Source: Echiichthys vipera (lineage: Eukaryota > Chordata > Actinopteri > Perciformes > Trachinidae). From it: a stretch of 64,000 bases of DNA. This document shows, in pieces, positions 12,741 to 27,338 of this stretch (position 1 is the stretch's first letter; each line of letters starts with the position of its first letter). The notes under the pieces are model-generated. The model saw only the letters and a list, made by a program, of their open reading frames with translations. It made no database searches and was not told the origin of the DNA. The translations under genes were made by a program, and so were the position numbers. The stretch is taken from NCBI GenBank assembly GCA_963691815.1, contig OY829659.1, positions 8,715,515 to 8,779,514 of the forward strand. The letters run 5' to 3'.

Positions 12741-15154
12741 GGATTGGCTGCTGAGCAGATGTGGACGAGAGAGAGGTGGACAGAGACAGACACTGGGAAA
12801 GATGGAGAGGAAAGAGAGGGAGCATCTCTATTGATCGGCTGGTAACATAAAGCTGAGTGTATTGAGGCAACCCCCTCCTCTTTGTGAGCATGCCGCATAA
12901 ATTACAAAAAAAGGGGGGTTGAGCATAAATCTCGGCGCCCCTATCAGATACAAAGACAGACGCTGGTGGTGAATGTGAACACGCGACACAATAGCACAAG
13001 ACAATAATGGGTTTTCCCCATTAAAAAGCCCCTGTCTGGAGGATTCGCGACACAGTAGGCAGGATTTGGCGTACAAAGGACAATCTCTGATAAATAATTT
13101 TAATACAGTACATCGCTGATAAAACTGAGGTTATAAAAGCATTCAGCTGTAGATGTAAACTGTAACTACTGCAAATAACTACTTTATAGGAGAATATCAC
13201 CAAAGAAAGTTGAAGCGACAAGGAAGTATATAAAACTGTCCTTTCAACCTGTTCAATTCGCCTAACCGTGGTAAACATTGATTTGGTGATTTGAAAGCCA
13301 AACGCAGATGTACTCAAGATCTTCATCTATTTGATTGTATTTTAAGTTACTATCCATCAAAGAGTGAGTTACAACAATGGTGATTGATCGTATGACCCAT
13401 TAATGAAAGCACTTCTACTTGCCCTTTAACAGAGTATTCCAATATGTGTTTGTGGCGACTTTCCCTCCATAGATGTAAATAGGCCGCAATGTTAGTGACG
13501 CTGCTGACATCGGTTGGTCAGCGAAACTTGTCACTAATGGTTATGCTGCGTTCACTTAATCAGACCTAATCGGAAATCGGGAACATCCAACTTGAGTCAG
13601 GCTTGTAGTTAGGACAGAAGTGTAATAGGAACGTGAGTGTGTGCGTGTGTGTATAGCTAATGTATAGGGGACAGAAGTAGAGAGGTGAACGTGTTTCAAT
13701 AAAGTTGTGCAAAGAAAATGACACATAGTGACCATGAATGTGACAAGATTGAGGGCTGAAAGAGCAGACTCACCTGCCAAAGAGGCCGCTAATAACATAG
13801 TATCTAAATTCTTTACGAGTACAACTTTAAATACAGTAGGGTGAAAAGTTTTCTTTATAAGGTACTTTTGTTAAAAGTACTTTCAATATGAATCCTTATT
13901 ACACATCTAAAAATATAAGTACCCGTGACCACAAAGTTTTTACCGAATCACTAAATCAATTCTGGCGATCATAACCATTTTTATGCGAGCAAGTGAAGCA
14001 GAAACTCAGCGGGAACAATTATTTTCCAGGCCATTTTGCTTCATTAATCATTAGTCAACACCTATGAAACAAATACGCATTTTCTCCTTGGAAATACATG
14101 TAGTTATCTAAACTATCAAAGCAGCATTTGCAGCAGCTACATGAGTGTAGAATTTATGATGCAATTTATCAAACTAATGCAATGTGACATTACACGCATG
14201 CAAAGTACTGTATACTCTCAAAGGGAGTTACACAGCACCACTTTTTTCATAAAGACTTCTGTATATAATTTAATTATTTACTAGTTTCATGCAAAGACTG
14301 CATGTTCTGCATTACTTGCTTATCCTAAAAGAAAAAAAAAGTTGCACACACAAACAAAAACCCTACAAATAATACGCCTTCTGAAACGATTAATATAAAT
14401 AAGAAGAATAAAAGTGTTTTCTATTTCCGGCGTTGAGCATCAGTGCTTTTAATTCCTTCTTCTGTTCCTGCTGCGTTTACCAGCTTGTGTTCTGTGGTGT
14501 TTGTCTGTTTGGTTTGTTTTCGACGTTGAGTAAAAGATGAGAGGGGAGGGATGAACTGAAAGCAGAGACAATAGGAGCTGTCTGGTTGTTTGAACGGCTC
14601 CAGCAGAGGAGAGATGTGATCTCCTATTACCAGACACTTCAGAGGGGAGGATCTTTCTCACCCTCTCCCATTCTCTTTCTGACCTCCCTCCCTCTCGTTC
14701 AATATATTCCCCCTCACTGCCTGTGTTTTTCTCCTCCTTCCTCCCTCCCTCGCCGTCTTAAAATCCCCAATTTGAGCAATCTCTGCCTTCATCGTGTTCA
14801 CCTCAAATTAGCGGTTTTCTCTTTTCTCCTGCCTCAGTGTCTGTACTGATGTCGAACATTGTCTCTTTCACCCCCACTTCTCTTCAAAGCAATTTTATCA
14901 GCTGTTCATCTATATCTATCCATCTCCTTTTCTGTGCTTCACTCTGCTGCTATGAACCAGGATCTCTCCCCTCAATTCTCTCTCCTCTGTGTGCGCGCGC
15001 GTGTGTGTGTGTGTGTGTGAAACGATACGCACCACCCGACTAAAAATGACATCATCTTTTTACTCCAAAGCCAATCGGATGCAAGCACATGGAGCTCTGC
15101 CTTCGGAGGAGTGTTATGTACACAAGAGAGACAGAATGAGATAGAAATAGAAAG

Positions 15155-15235
15155 ACGGACGGATAGATAGACAGATGGAGGGGTAGATAGACAGATAGAG
15201 ACAGATAGAGACAGATAAAAAAAGGTAGATAGCAG
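15155..15235. repeat. (GATA/GACA)n imperfect repeat
   Basis: GATAGATAGACAGAT-type units, about 80 bp. Confidence 0.9.
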
Positions 15236-15694
15236 AGCAAAGGAATAAAAGAGTGTCTCATAAGATCGTGCCTACAGTTTGTACTAACTGCAGTATTTTC
15301 TCTTCTGCATACTAGTGTGCGCAGCACTACATCATTCCCTTGCCCTGCTGTCAAAGCTCCAGCCCTAGTAAACATGCACACACACACACAGCTGCTGCAT
15401 TTCGTGTTCTCAAAGTTTGGAGCATAGTTTAGTTAAGCCCCGCTGGTCTGCAGTAAGGCTGTGTAGAAGCCCACTTATCAAATGTTTTGATTAAATATTT
15501 AGAAATCAACAAGAAAATGAATAACCATTTATTAATATTTAAGATACAAACCAAAAATGTTTCATACGAATGAATGTTTGGCTTTTCTCTATCAATGACC
15601 GATGGAAAACATTCATTATTTAGCCCATCCTTTTTATATTGAGATTTAATTAAGAACATGTTAGTCTAGAAAACAAGATCTCTACTGCACACTG

Positions 15695-16345
15695 ACTACA
15701 CTTACATAAATACGAATATTCCAGTACTATTCCCAATATGACAATATTACAAATTTGTTTATGTAAACAGCATATTCCATTTGGACATTTCAAATAAGAC
15801 CGTTTGCGAATATAGCACTTTCCAATTAAGACGTGAGATATAATGGTGTTATCCCTTACAGTTCATTCGGAATATGGGTGTCAGTTGGGGTTTTTACAGC
15901 AGTTGGCGACTGTTTACTGCCTCTTTCCAGCTCTGTGCGTTGCTGGTTGTTGTACACAAACCAACTAGCCAACAGTTCGTAGGGCAAGTTTAGAGGTGCA
16001 TGCCCAAAAGAAAAGTCCATATTTTGTGTCAAAAGAGAAACTCAACTACTTTTAAACATTATCAAATATTTTGATACAAACAGATTTTTGGATTTAGCCG
16101 ACATTGCTATGCCAACCTTTTAAAAAAGGTTGCTGAAGGAATGAAAGAGAGAGCCTGAGTTCGTACAGTCGAACAAGTCTTAATAAAACTTTGAAAAAAA
16201 TCCTATTTTGCATGGCTGCATGTAAACGGGAATATGAGTGGGATATTAATTTTCATTAACCATGTAAACAGCTTAATGGGAATATTGTCTTTATTGGAAT
16301 ACTGCGAAAACCAGAACACTGTGCATGTAAACGTAATCCCTAATG
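15695..16345. mobile_element. Possible MITE with ATTCC/GGAAT-rich arms
   Basis: Both ends of this AT-rich block carry related words in opposite orientation: CGAATATTCCAGTACTATTCC and TTTATGTAAACAGCATATTCC at the left, GTAAACAGCTTAATGGGAAT and TTGGAATACTGCG at the right, ending with CATGTAAACGTAATCCCTA. The inverted similarity is imperfect and no target duplication was defined. It looks like an old non-autonomous DNA element. Confidence 0.4.
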
Positions 16346-17661
16346 AGATTTACATTTCAGGTGGTGGCAAAAGCGGTGTGTTTGACAAACAGAGTGATTA
16401 CTGAGGCATTGTTACAGAGCTAAGCAATGACCAAAGGTGATTTGGTCATTTAGGTGACCAAAGAGAAAGTTCTTGTTACAAAATCAACAAAATCAAAGTA
16501 TTTCATGAGACCTGCTTAACCAGTTCAAGATGGGGCCACCTGGTAGGTCTGTGAAAGAAAATAACTCAGATAGAATAAATGATCTCAGACAAAGAGTCAG
16601 AACGCAACATGATGAACAGAGAAAAGTTACATGATAAAAGATGGCGTCAATGTGAAACTAATTAATAACAGATAAAGGAAAAAATATCCCCACACTTCAC
16701 TGCACTGTAGCAGTTTAGAAGCATTTATCTAAATTAATTCCCATTAGCGAGAAGGATTTAGGGGAATTACAGTCAAAACTGTCACAAGAAACACTTACGT
16801 TTTACACTCATCATGAGTTCTACATAGTAATAACCACTATAATTAGGTTCATAACATGTAAGTTCAGATGAGTCAAGCGTCTCTTCCTGTGTGACTGCAG
16901 TGATTTTAAGTTGAAACCGAAAAAGTAAAGAAACACGCTCGTCTGCATAATGTGTGTCAGAGGACTGTTTACTGTAACTCCGCATGCGATGATAAGGGAT
17001 CTGTCTGCAAAACACAGAGCAGGATACACGTCACACAGGAAACACTTCCTGGAACAGTGTGTCTGCGATTGTGTGATTTTGGGAGCATGCGGTGGGGTTA
17101 GGTCAGGTGATTATGGATGAGATCGAAAGAAAAGAGGCGAGAAAATCAGAAAATGAAAGAGCAAGTATCAGAGAATACAAGTTGAATAAAAAGAGACTGA
17201 TGTTTTGTTTTTTAAACTAGAAAGACAAAAACAGAAAGTATGAGCAGATCTTTTTTTTTTAAAACAAAAACTTAAAAAGAAAATGTTAATGTTTTTGGAA
17301 AACGTGACAAATTCAGGCATGTGACCTGTCCAATGGCAAGCTGTCAGACAGCCTCAAACACATCAATCAGTTTGCACTCACTAGACACACACGTAGCATC
17401 CTGTGTGTGTTGCTCACAGAGGCGTGACTCACTGATTTCTGAGGAGGTCCTGACTCTCTCTGTCACTCGGCCTGTTACTGGGACAATTGCCCCCCTGGGA
17501 CACCCCACACACTAATTTGTATACCCTCACATGGCTGCACAAACTGCATTGTGTGTATGTGTGTGTGTCTGACCACTGCTCACAGCTAATCTGTTCTGCC
17601 GAGCTAATTAAAAAGAGTCAGCCAACTAAAGCCCCTGTAGCTCTGCATGACACAGATGTCT

Positions 17662-17663
<2 letters not shown>

Positions 17664-17697
<34 letters not shown>

Positions 17698-17708
17698 ACA
17701 CACACACA
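17664..17708. repeat. (CA)n microsatellite
   Basis: About 45 bp with one TA interruption. Confidence 0.95.
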
Positions 17709-20700
17709 GCTAATTTTGTGGCTGTACAGTAATTTCTGTGGACAGTCAGAGACTCTGTGCCTCTTTTACAACACAACTAATGAAGGCGGATATAAACAAG
17801 TACTGGTTTGGTGGATCACATGTCGTTCTGCAACAAGGCATCAACATCGTAGTTACAGAAAAGATCGAAGGTTGACTGAAAAAAGAGACTGGAAAGTTGG
17901 CAATTTTGCTTTAAGGAGTACTGCACTCTGAGAATGACCCTTTGGAATTATTCAAGAAATCAAGACGCTTGATGAGTAATTGTATACAAAGTGAAACTGG
18001 TTGCTGCACTAATACAGTGCACTCCTGTGCACAGTAGACTAGTACACAACGGGGAGTGCTGTAAATCCTGCTCACACAAAAACCTAAACGTACGTACATT
18101 CATGCAACACAAACAAAGAAGCAACTATGTGAATTTCGCTGACTGCCGTCATCTGATCACATGTTTGTGTGTGTACAAACTTTGTGAGTGTGTGTCTGTC
18201 TGAAGGACAAGACAGGAATTCCTGCTATTTAAACCAGCCCTTCCCTTTCCGACTACAGAGAGAGACAGAGAGACTGAAGCCCAGTAGACCTAGAGATGCA
18301 AAAACATAAAACAGGCAGTGACAATTGGTGACAATAGCTCGTTTTGACCTTCAACTGTAGCTGCAACTCCCAGAATGAAATAGTGAGATGTGTCATTTCT
18401 GCATGCTTCCTAAAAAACATCGAACGCACATGATGGATAGACAAAAGAATGAAGGGGTTTGGGGGGGGGGGGGTTGAATAAGTTAAACAGATGAGTTACT
18501 TCATAAAGAGTATGAAGTAACCCAGAGGGTCAGGACCAGATTAAGGCATACTAGACGTGAATTAGAGGAGACAGTGAGTCAGAGACGAGCACGCAAGAGA
18601 GAGAAATCAAAACTTAAGTGAGAGGAAGAGTCGTGAATGAAAAATTTAAACAAACAGGAGGAAGGGGGGGGGGGGTAGAAGGGAGAGTGCTGCTGGCGTG
18701 ATTTCACGAGGTGAAAGAGAGGTAAGGGAGGGAGAGTAAAGGCTTTGTCTTTTTCAGGAGGTAGGTTTTGGTTTTTTTTGGTGCACATCAGCTTTTTTCA
18801 CAGTTACTTGGTTTTTGATCTCCTGACTGGAGACTTGTAGACTACATGAACCATAAACATCCTCAAATGTCCTTCATCCTTCATCTCAAGTCGGCTGCTC
18901 ATGAACTGAGGAGAAACTTTGATTGGATTTGGGTCACGGCTTGTCTTAAAGAACAAATTCTAATCACAATTTACGAGACAAAAAAGCCAAAAACATAGAC
19001 TGAAGTCTGAAAGTGTATTAGTATGAATGTAGATTATAATATATGCACACCATGTGTTTTTATGTCCAGGCATACTTCATAGGAAGACACCAAATATTAT
19101 CCTGCAGATACCTTCTCATCACAGGGAAGATGAAGGCTAGACAGAAGATGATAGCAGGGAGGTAGGATGATTGGAGCATAGGGGAAAGAGGTAAGAGGAG
19201 GAGGGAGGAGTGAAGGAAGAAGCAGAGAGGGATATAGAGATGGAGTTCAACAAGGTTGTCATCTTAGTGATGCTGATGTAATCCCTAAAATTAGCAGCAA
19301 CAACAGTGCCCCACTGATACAGTGCGGTGCCCAATCTACTGCACTCTACACACATCCATGCATGTCTGCAGGTACTTAAGGCAAATTAAAAAAAAAAAAT
19401 GTAAAACCAAAGCTGTCATTGCATGTTAAAAATACCACCTTTTATAATTTTCGGTCAGAGCATTTATTTTAAGTCTTTTTAAGAGCATTTACAGAAAGTG
19501 TGTGAAGCTGTGTTTTTGTGCATGGACAGTGAATGCAGCAGGAGTCCAGCAGCAGGGCTGGAGCACCGCTGGGTGACTGAGAATGTGGTTTTGCTGGTTG
19601 TTTGGAGGCATCCGTCCAAAACTGTGTTGAGTGTTTGGAGCCTGACTCACAATTTGAGGAAGTAAACAAGTAATTGATTGGCACACGATCGTTGCATTCA
19701 ACAGCGCCAACTCTTTGGATAAAAAATATTTTGTCCTTTTTGGTTTTGGTTTTTCGCTTGTTGCCAGTTATCCAATTTATAGTTTTTCCGTATTTTTTGT
19801 AGACGCAGACTGTAGAAAACAAATGACATACTCGACGTTTCTCTAGATTGTAAAGCCTAAGTTTTGTTTGGAATTCTTCTGAGTAATTGGGAGCCAGAAA
19901 AAAAATATAGTTTTTGTGCATAAGTGGCAACCAGGACAGCCTTGTTTGACAGAAAAAGTCAGCCAAATTTAACTCTCAAAAGATTTCAGCTTTGACGCAC
20001 TAAAGCCCACCTCACTGACAGTCAGAGCAAGTTAAACTAATGACACTTTACTTATGTGTAGTACAATTAACCCTAGTTAGATCCATCCTTCCAATACCTT
20101 ATCCTCCGACCGACCTCCATCGTTCTCCTGTCTTAACCCTTCTTGACCTTGCCTTTCTTTCACCCTATCCTTCCTGCCTCCCATTAAATCTCCATCTGAC
20201 CTTCCCACAACCTTCACCTTTCTGCCCCATGCCTCACCACCCCTTCTGCTACTGGCCCACTCATCTTTTTCATTACCTGTCAGCCCCTATTATTTTCCAG
20301 TCTTCATTTCAACCTTCCTTTCTCCTCCCTCAACCCCTCTTCTCTATCGGACCTTCAGCGCCCCTCACTCCTATACATCCATCTTTTCGTAATCCTTCAT
20401 TCCTTGTCACTCCTGCACTTATTCACATCCGTCTTTCGTCACCATTTTGAAAGAGACACTGTAATGTCACTGATTTTTATGTTACATTTTATATAATTGT
20501 CTCTCATCCCTCTCTCCTTATCATTTACCCCCCTCCCCCCCCCTCCCCCTTCATTCTGTCCTACTCCCTGACGCCCTCCTTCCTCCCCGTCTTGATTTTT
20601 AAAAGGTTATTCTCATGGCATCTCTGCTTCACGAGACATTGCAGAGTGAAAGGAAAGGAAATCTAGATCACAATAAAGCAGTGTTGCCAAGTCTACGTTT

Positions 20701-21636
20701 TCTTTCTTGGGTTGCTAGAAACCTGAATGCCAATGTGTTTTTCTTTCTTTTTAAATGTTTAAATATTTTACTAGGTGACCAAAAGCAGTCACCATTTGCT
20801 TTTATAGATATTATATATATTATCCATTTTAGCTTCAATTCAGGTGTTTTTTTTATGCGCAAATTGAAAATGCATAAAGTCAAGGGGATGGAAACCCACT
20901 TATTGTTTGTGAGGAATGTTGATATTGAATTGTATCACCTTAACTGTACTGTAGATAGAGTAACAGTGATGTCTATGAGATGAATAATGTGAAACAATCC
21001 GCCCACAAACTGACTCATACATTTCCATAAAAGGTGAAATAAAAAACCCTGATGTATCTGAACAATTTAATACAGCTGCTAATCAATACCAATCTCTGGC
21101 CTTCTAGGCTATGATACCATCATCCTGGTGTATTTCCTCATCACCATAAGTCTCTTTTATTGTTCATTTAATAACACAGCGACTTTAAGAACTGTCCATT
21201 CCCATTTCATTTTCATAGACAAATATCCAATTAAACAATAAGGATACTAATTATATATATGATTATGCAGCCCTCCTTATAGTTGCACCGTTTTCTGAGT
21301 GAACATTTTTTTATTATCATGGTTTCTTATTCTCTTCCTTTCCCCTTCTTCCTGGCTCCCTGTCTCTCCCTCCCCAGGGGGTCTACTTGGTCTAGCAGTG
21401 GCAGAGCTGGCTGGAGGCCCCTGGGGTTTAGCTGGCCCCACCTGCATTCTGATAGAATGGGACCAGATGAGCTCAGGAACAGACTGAAAACAAAAGCCTG
21501 CCAGAATGTTTAAGCTCTGCAAAAGTACAAACAAGATGGACAGCAAGACAGACGTACATAAAAACCTACACACGTGTTTGTATCTTGCAATCTTGCATTT
21601 AAACATACATCTGCTACGTACTATAAAATAGTACCA

Positions 21637-21694
21637 CACACACACACACGCACACGCACACGCATACACACACGCACACACAGACACACACACA
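21637..21694. repeat. Imperfect (CA)n with CG interruptions
   Basis: CACACG-type units over about 58 bp. Confidence 0.9.
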
Positions 21695-23979
21695 GATCTG
21701 TTGTATAGGACTAGGTGTTGTTGAGCGATGAAAATGAAGCCAGGAATATAACGGGAACGTTAACAACTTCATCGTTACAGGATGCCAAGTAAAACTATAT
21801 AAAACTGAACGACATCAGCAAGCTCATTCCAACATAATCAGCACAGGAAATTGACTATTTCAACAAACAACCACAGTGGATGGGTTCCACAGTTTTCCCA
21901 GACTTGTTTTTACTTGCCAAATGACCAATTTCGCATGCCAAAATGGCCGGTAGAATCAAACTTTAGAGACCATGTCAAATTGACCGGAATTATCTGTTAC
22001 AAAGCAAGTGAATCTTCCCATCCCCCCATCTGAGTGACCTTCAAACCTGAGGGGAGATGGAAAGATGACGCAGAGTCATTTTTTCCATTACTCTACACAC
22101 AAATTTGACACTCTTATGACAAAGCATTTTTATGAGTCACACCCATGACTTGCTCACTAAATGATGAGTACAACCTTAGATTTAACCTAATTGTAAGCGA
22201 TGGCGTTAGAGTAACTTGAGTAATGTCATTGCATGATGAGCACTAATATGATACCTCCAAAGACAGAGTCATCAAGGTAAAGTCACCGCTAATGGCTCCC
22301 TAAAAATAAACTGGGATTAGATAGCTATTAGGTAAGAGTGTTGAGTGTTAAGGCTACGTGCATCGCACAGACCATGTAAGCTTTTACAACAATGAAACAT
22401 AAGTAAACATTAAGAAGCTTTCACGCAAAGGTAGCTCCATTCTCAAGATTGAAAGTTAATTTTTTTACCTCGGGAACAGTAGTTCAACCTCACCACTAAG
22501 GCCATTTAGTGTCAGTTCTGAAGCTTTCGACTGACATGATCTCTCTCGGCAGATAGAAGATGCCTCCTCCACACAGCAAAAGTAGGGTGCTACTAAGCAT
22601 TTAGAGTCTTGGGGTCTTCAGGAAGTTTGCTGATGGAGACGTTTCAGCTGTTTTCTCCAGCAGTGGTGCCACTAACCTACTTTTTTAAAAATAATTCATA
22701 TAACTGCCCTTGGGGCCTATTGAGACACTGCAGCAACCAAGAACACTTACAAAGTCTTTGCACTCACACTGGAAAAATGTCTGTTCTCTGCATGTTGCAC
22801 AATTTATTGTATGTATTGTGATTTACTATGATGTGTTTTAACCAACCTGTGAAGCCAAAGACAATATTCCACATTTGTGACTATTATAACTACCAATAAT
22901 GTGTGACACTAGGTTTAGAAAATAACTACAAACCTACCGGTGTGATGTGTTATGTAACTTTGTGGGCATGCGTCTGTTTTCTTGTGTCACAAACTGAGAT
23001 TCATATTACAGAGCTAAAAAAAAAAAAGATAGAAGTTTTACCATATACAATCAAAGTTGTTTTACAAATGTCCTCCTCAGACTTTAAATTCTTCTTAGTG
23101 AGGGAATAAATATAATATGTTAAAGGATATCAATCCATCAATTGCTGAGCACAGCTGTCTCTTGGACATTTGCTCATTTCTGTTTCGGAAGTTTGGTGTG
23201 ATTTGTTGCTTCCTGCGTCAAGAGATTTCCAATTAATGACTAACCACATCATCTAGCTACAGTAATGTGGGCAAGCGGGACACGTCCAGAGTACAGAGAG
23301 AGTGTAATTTTAGAAATCTTGCCTAGAGTAGCTTCCACAGACCTTCCTCTCTGCCTTAAGAAATTATATGTTCACTGGTGGCTGATGCTTTAAATCATTA
23401 ACGCAGTATTTCACACTTAACTCATATCTGTCCCAGGTTAGCCAGAGAGGAGAAACAAATGCTAACGGGTTTGGAAGGGAAAAATGAAGCAGACTTCAGA
23501 CGTTTTGACTTAAGAGACAGGAAGTGTGCTAACCACAGACGTTGCAAGCGTCGTGGTGTTTCCGGCGTGTACCGACACTCGATTGCCTCACAACAGCAGA
23601 GGATGCTGCTTCATGCTCTACACGTTTCTAAAAGCATGTTCGAGACAGGTCTAGCAGCAAATGAAGCCTGAAAATATTCTCAAATGACTACATTAAAGTG
23701 AGCCTCACTTGGTTCATAGTGTGTTACTGGCTTGTCTCTGAAATAGAATGTATGAAAACACAAACACAAAACTTGGATCTCTAAGACAGAATAACATCAC
23801 ACATTTTATTCTGGCACTGTGCATACTGAACTATCCTGTGCAGATGGCTGAACCTACATCAAGTTAAATTAATGATCCAGGGGTTGTTTGGAGTAGCCTG
23901 GCTGTAAAAGCCCTTAGAGCAGGTTTCCCCTGCAAAGCAAATTAGGGGATGGGTTCATCCATCTATCTATCTATCCAGG

Positions 23980-24047
23980 CTTGTCCAGTAACAGAAAGAC
24001 AGTAACCCAGTGAGGCATCTGATGTCTTAATGAAGTGACTCTCAGTG
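23980..24047. repeat. 68-bp dispersed repeat, copy 1
   Basis: CTTGTCCAGTAACAGAAAGA through TGAAGTGACTCTCAGTG. It matches 28930-28997 at 66 of 68 positions. It sits between a (TCTA)n run and a TG array. Confidence 0.9.
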
Positions 24048-24095
24048 TGCATGTGTGTGCGTGTGTGTGTGTGTGCGTGTGTGTGTGTGTGTGTG
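24047..24095. repeat. (TG)n with GC interruptions
   Basis: About 48 bp, directly abutting the 68-bp repeat. Confidence 0.95.
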
Positions 24096-26245
24096 GTATG
24101 AGTCCGAGTCATTACTGAATCCCAGTGGTCTGTCGTGGAAGTGAGAGAATGCACAGGATCTTTTGCCTCTCACCCTGCTGGAAGAGGAATCAGGTTACTG
24201 GATCAATGGGAATCGATCACAACCAGAGCCGTCGCAAAGAATAAAAGCAGTGAAATAAAATAATAGAATAAGGCTCAATCTAATCAGCAGTCTGTCTGTT
24301 CTCATCTGCTTCTGAAATCCCAAAAAATACACAAGCAGGCCAACTAGTTGGTGTGATTTGTTTTTAAGTAGAAGACGTATTGTGCTTCATTCTCTGCTTA
24401 AGATACAAGAGATGCTATTTAGGACTCTCCTTAGTTCATAGCTTCAGGAACTTTCAATCACTCTAGAGCCAGCCATTACGAGAGAGACACCAGACACCGG
24501 TACACACCAGTGATAATGGATTACTGATGTTATTATGGTTCAGTAAGGCCTCTAAACAACATCCTCTGATCCACTGCCACAAAATCAGTCCTCTTTGAGT
24601 GTGTGAGTACATTTATACCTGTAACATTCACCCATTACCATCATATGGTCACAAATGGGCGACCTCCTAAGATACATTCAAAAAAGAAAGGAAAAATCGC
24701 ACGATTGTACAAAAACAACAGCTGTTTTTAAATGCATTTTTCTGCAGTAACCAGTTATCTGACCTCTTGGTTTATTAATTACAGAGAGAAGGAACGTAAA
24801 ATGATCAATGAATCAATTACTTCTTAAAGCATTTAAGTGAACAAACATACCTTCATTCCTACAGCAGCAGACATAACATTTGAACTTGGAAATTCAGTCT
24901 AATTCAGCGATGTGTTTGAGTAATTTCTCATCATTCCTTTTGCAGAGATATATCTCAGCATGATGAAATTCAGACATATAGTCAAAGGATGATCATTGAC
25001 CAGATGTTGCCGTTGTAAAAGTCCCACATTTTACTACAAGGCTCCTTCAGTGCTAGGGATTGTAGTTTGGAAAATCCTAAATTTAAACCTCCCTTCACTG
25101 TAGGAAGGTTCAAAGGCAGCTCTGGCACTTATGTGTTGCAGTATTTATGTTTATTTTTTGTCTATTTTTAACATTTGAGAAAAAATCATTTTTTAGTTCA
25201 GTGCTACCAGGCCAATGTATTCTTGCTCTTGTTTATTACCAGTGCAATATTTGAGGTTGGTATTAGTTTCACCTTGTGTGTCTGTGGTTTTGAGTATTTT
25301 GCCAGGTGTATACATGTCTGTCTGCGGTCAGATTTTCATCATCGAAACAAAGGTTGAGTTTGAAGATGGGTTTGGTCTTTTATTTGTATCTAACTTTTTG
25401 ATGGCTCGCTCTGCTATAGCCATAGATCGTATAAAACAACGATGTAGTCTCTGTGATGTAACCCATAGATTTCTGAAGAGCCATTGTGAAGCTCAGGATA
25501 TGTGCCACCATGAGTACACTAGATTGTCAGAGAGACAGGGGCTCAAGAGTTGTCTCAAACATGTGTCTTTCCTGTCAGGTTTAAATGTCAAACTTAACAC
25601 CTCATCCTACATTTGTTAACCAGTCTTGTTGTTGTTCCCAGCATGCGTCTGTTTATTCCACAGTTAGCCCCCTTCCTATTTGCCACCCACAGTGTTGGTA
25701 GACAGCAGTGAGTGTATGTGTGTGGCAGCCTCAAAATTACCCGCTTTTTCCAACACTGCCTGTATCTAAACAACAGGTGCCTGTACCAAAAGTGACTCAC
25801 ATACACATTCATGCACACACAAAAACACACGCCAGGCATATCAACCGAAAAAAAGATGGAGTAGAGATAGACATTGCCATAACCTTGAAGACATCAGCAG
25901 AATTGTGAAAAGAGAAGAGAAAGTAACAGTCATAATGGGCCAGTATGCAAACTATCTGTGTGACTAATTTAACTATCTGTATTTCCAGAACATTCACACT
26001 GTCCCAATTTTTTTGTCCTGCGTCTTTGTGCTGTGCTAGCGCATCAGAGTGGTTCGCCTTTACATAACAAATGCAGTCACAAACAATAATGTGGTGGGAC
26101 TCGGCAATGCTGAAGGTAAGAAATGTAATTTTAAAAAGTTTATCCATCACCAAGAGACTACCGCGTAGGGTCTGCAGAGGACACTTTAAGATCTCCATCA
26201 AGCCCCTTTGTAACACCTAAGGGAACTTTGCATGAGCTGGGAGAA

Positions 26246-26248
<3 letters not shown>

Positions 26249-26321
<73 letters not shown>

Positions 26322-26330
26322 CTGTGTGTG
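26249..26330. repeat. (TG)n microsatellite
   Basis: Pure TG to 26320, then ACTGTGTGTG. Confidence 0.98.
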
Positions 26331-27338
26331 GCAAAGGGTGGCTTCTAGTGATTAGTCAAGACTGTAACTGACACACTGCTGGCTCCAGTGATTCTATCAG
26401 AAGGAGGGAAACTCAAAACACACACACACAGACACACACACACTCAGTTTCAGTACTTTTCTTACACAGGCATTGTTCAAGTGGCCACAAGAGAGACCTA
26501 GTTTGTTTTTTCCTACAATTTCCCTTTTTATTGTGTCAAAAATGTAGTTGACAATGTTTCTGGCATTTATCTTCTCTGTGAGCACTCAAATGACAAGAAT
26601 GTTCAGAGCCACTATTTATAAACAAATGTATATCTACACAAACTGCCAAAAAGATTTTTCCAAGGGAACTTTTAAATTTTCTTCATCATATGTTCATTAT
26701 ATCTAACAGAACATGTAGACCATATCACACTGGTGGTAAGTATTTAGCGAGCGTAGAAGGAGTTTGTGTTGCACAAAGGTCGAGGCTCTCTGATAAGAAC
26801 AAGACTCAAACAATGTCAGTTTGAATTTGAAACCTGTGACTGTGTATCCTCTACACCCTCTGTCTTTATGCATTTCATATGAATAATGAATTCTTATGAA
26901 TTTCTGTATCTGATAATTGTGGCTGAGTTGCTCAAACTAATGAGTGTATAATTGTGCTATGCTGAAAATCTTTTTTTTTTATAAAGAGCAGCAGGATTTA
27001 AGAAGTATAAGCTGAGGCAACTTTCTAACATGTGTCTGTCGAGACTAAAAGCACTAATTAGTCAGGATGTCAGCAGGTTTCAGAAAATCAGACTTTTGGA
27101 GAGCTCTAAATTCTGCTATGAGTCTATTTTAAGAACCCCTGAAACATAACTTGCTATAAACAGTATGTACAGTAAAAGAAATCAAATTTTACAGGCATAA
27201 ACGTAAAATTGTGTTGGAATAGCTTCATAATATGGAAGTTTTTTTTACTGTTTGACATTAATCTAAAAGTGAACATACTGTAGAGCGCAAAAAAGACCTG
27301 TCATTGTACGGAGCTACTAGTAGTGTTGTTTCTCTTAC

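Noticed and set aside
12248..12898. 216-codon minus ORF
   Set aside because: Low-complexity Ser/Arg/Leu peptide from a GA/CT-rich block, open on both strands. No family resemblance.
13540..13600. TGCTGCGTTCACTT segment as a transposon end
   Set aside because: It resembles a common fish repeat start, but is too short and lacks a partner end.
20040..20450. 136-codon Pro/Ser-rich + ORF
   Set aside because: A pyrimidine-rich tract gives open frames rich in Pro, Ser and Leu. No domain or splice context.
21370..21470. CCCAG-preceded GC-rich segment as a + strand exon
   Set aside because: The frame (GLLGLAVAELAGG...) looks plausible, but no donor or family match was found.
27258..27338. Extension of the 27339 exon to the stop at 27258
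   Set aside because: A strong donor (ACG/GTAAGA) ends the exon at 27339, where family similarity also ends. The remaining 26 codons read through the intron.
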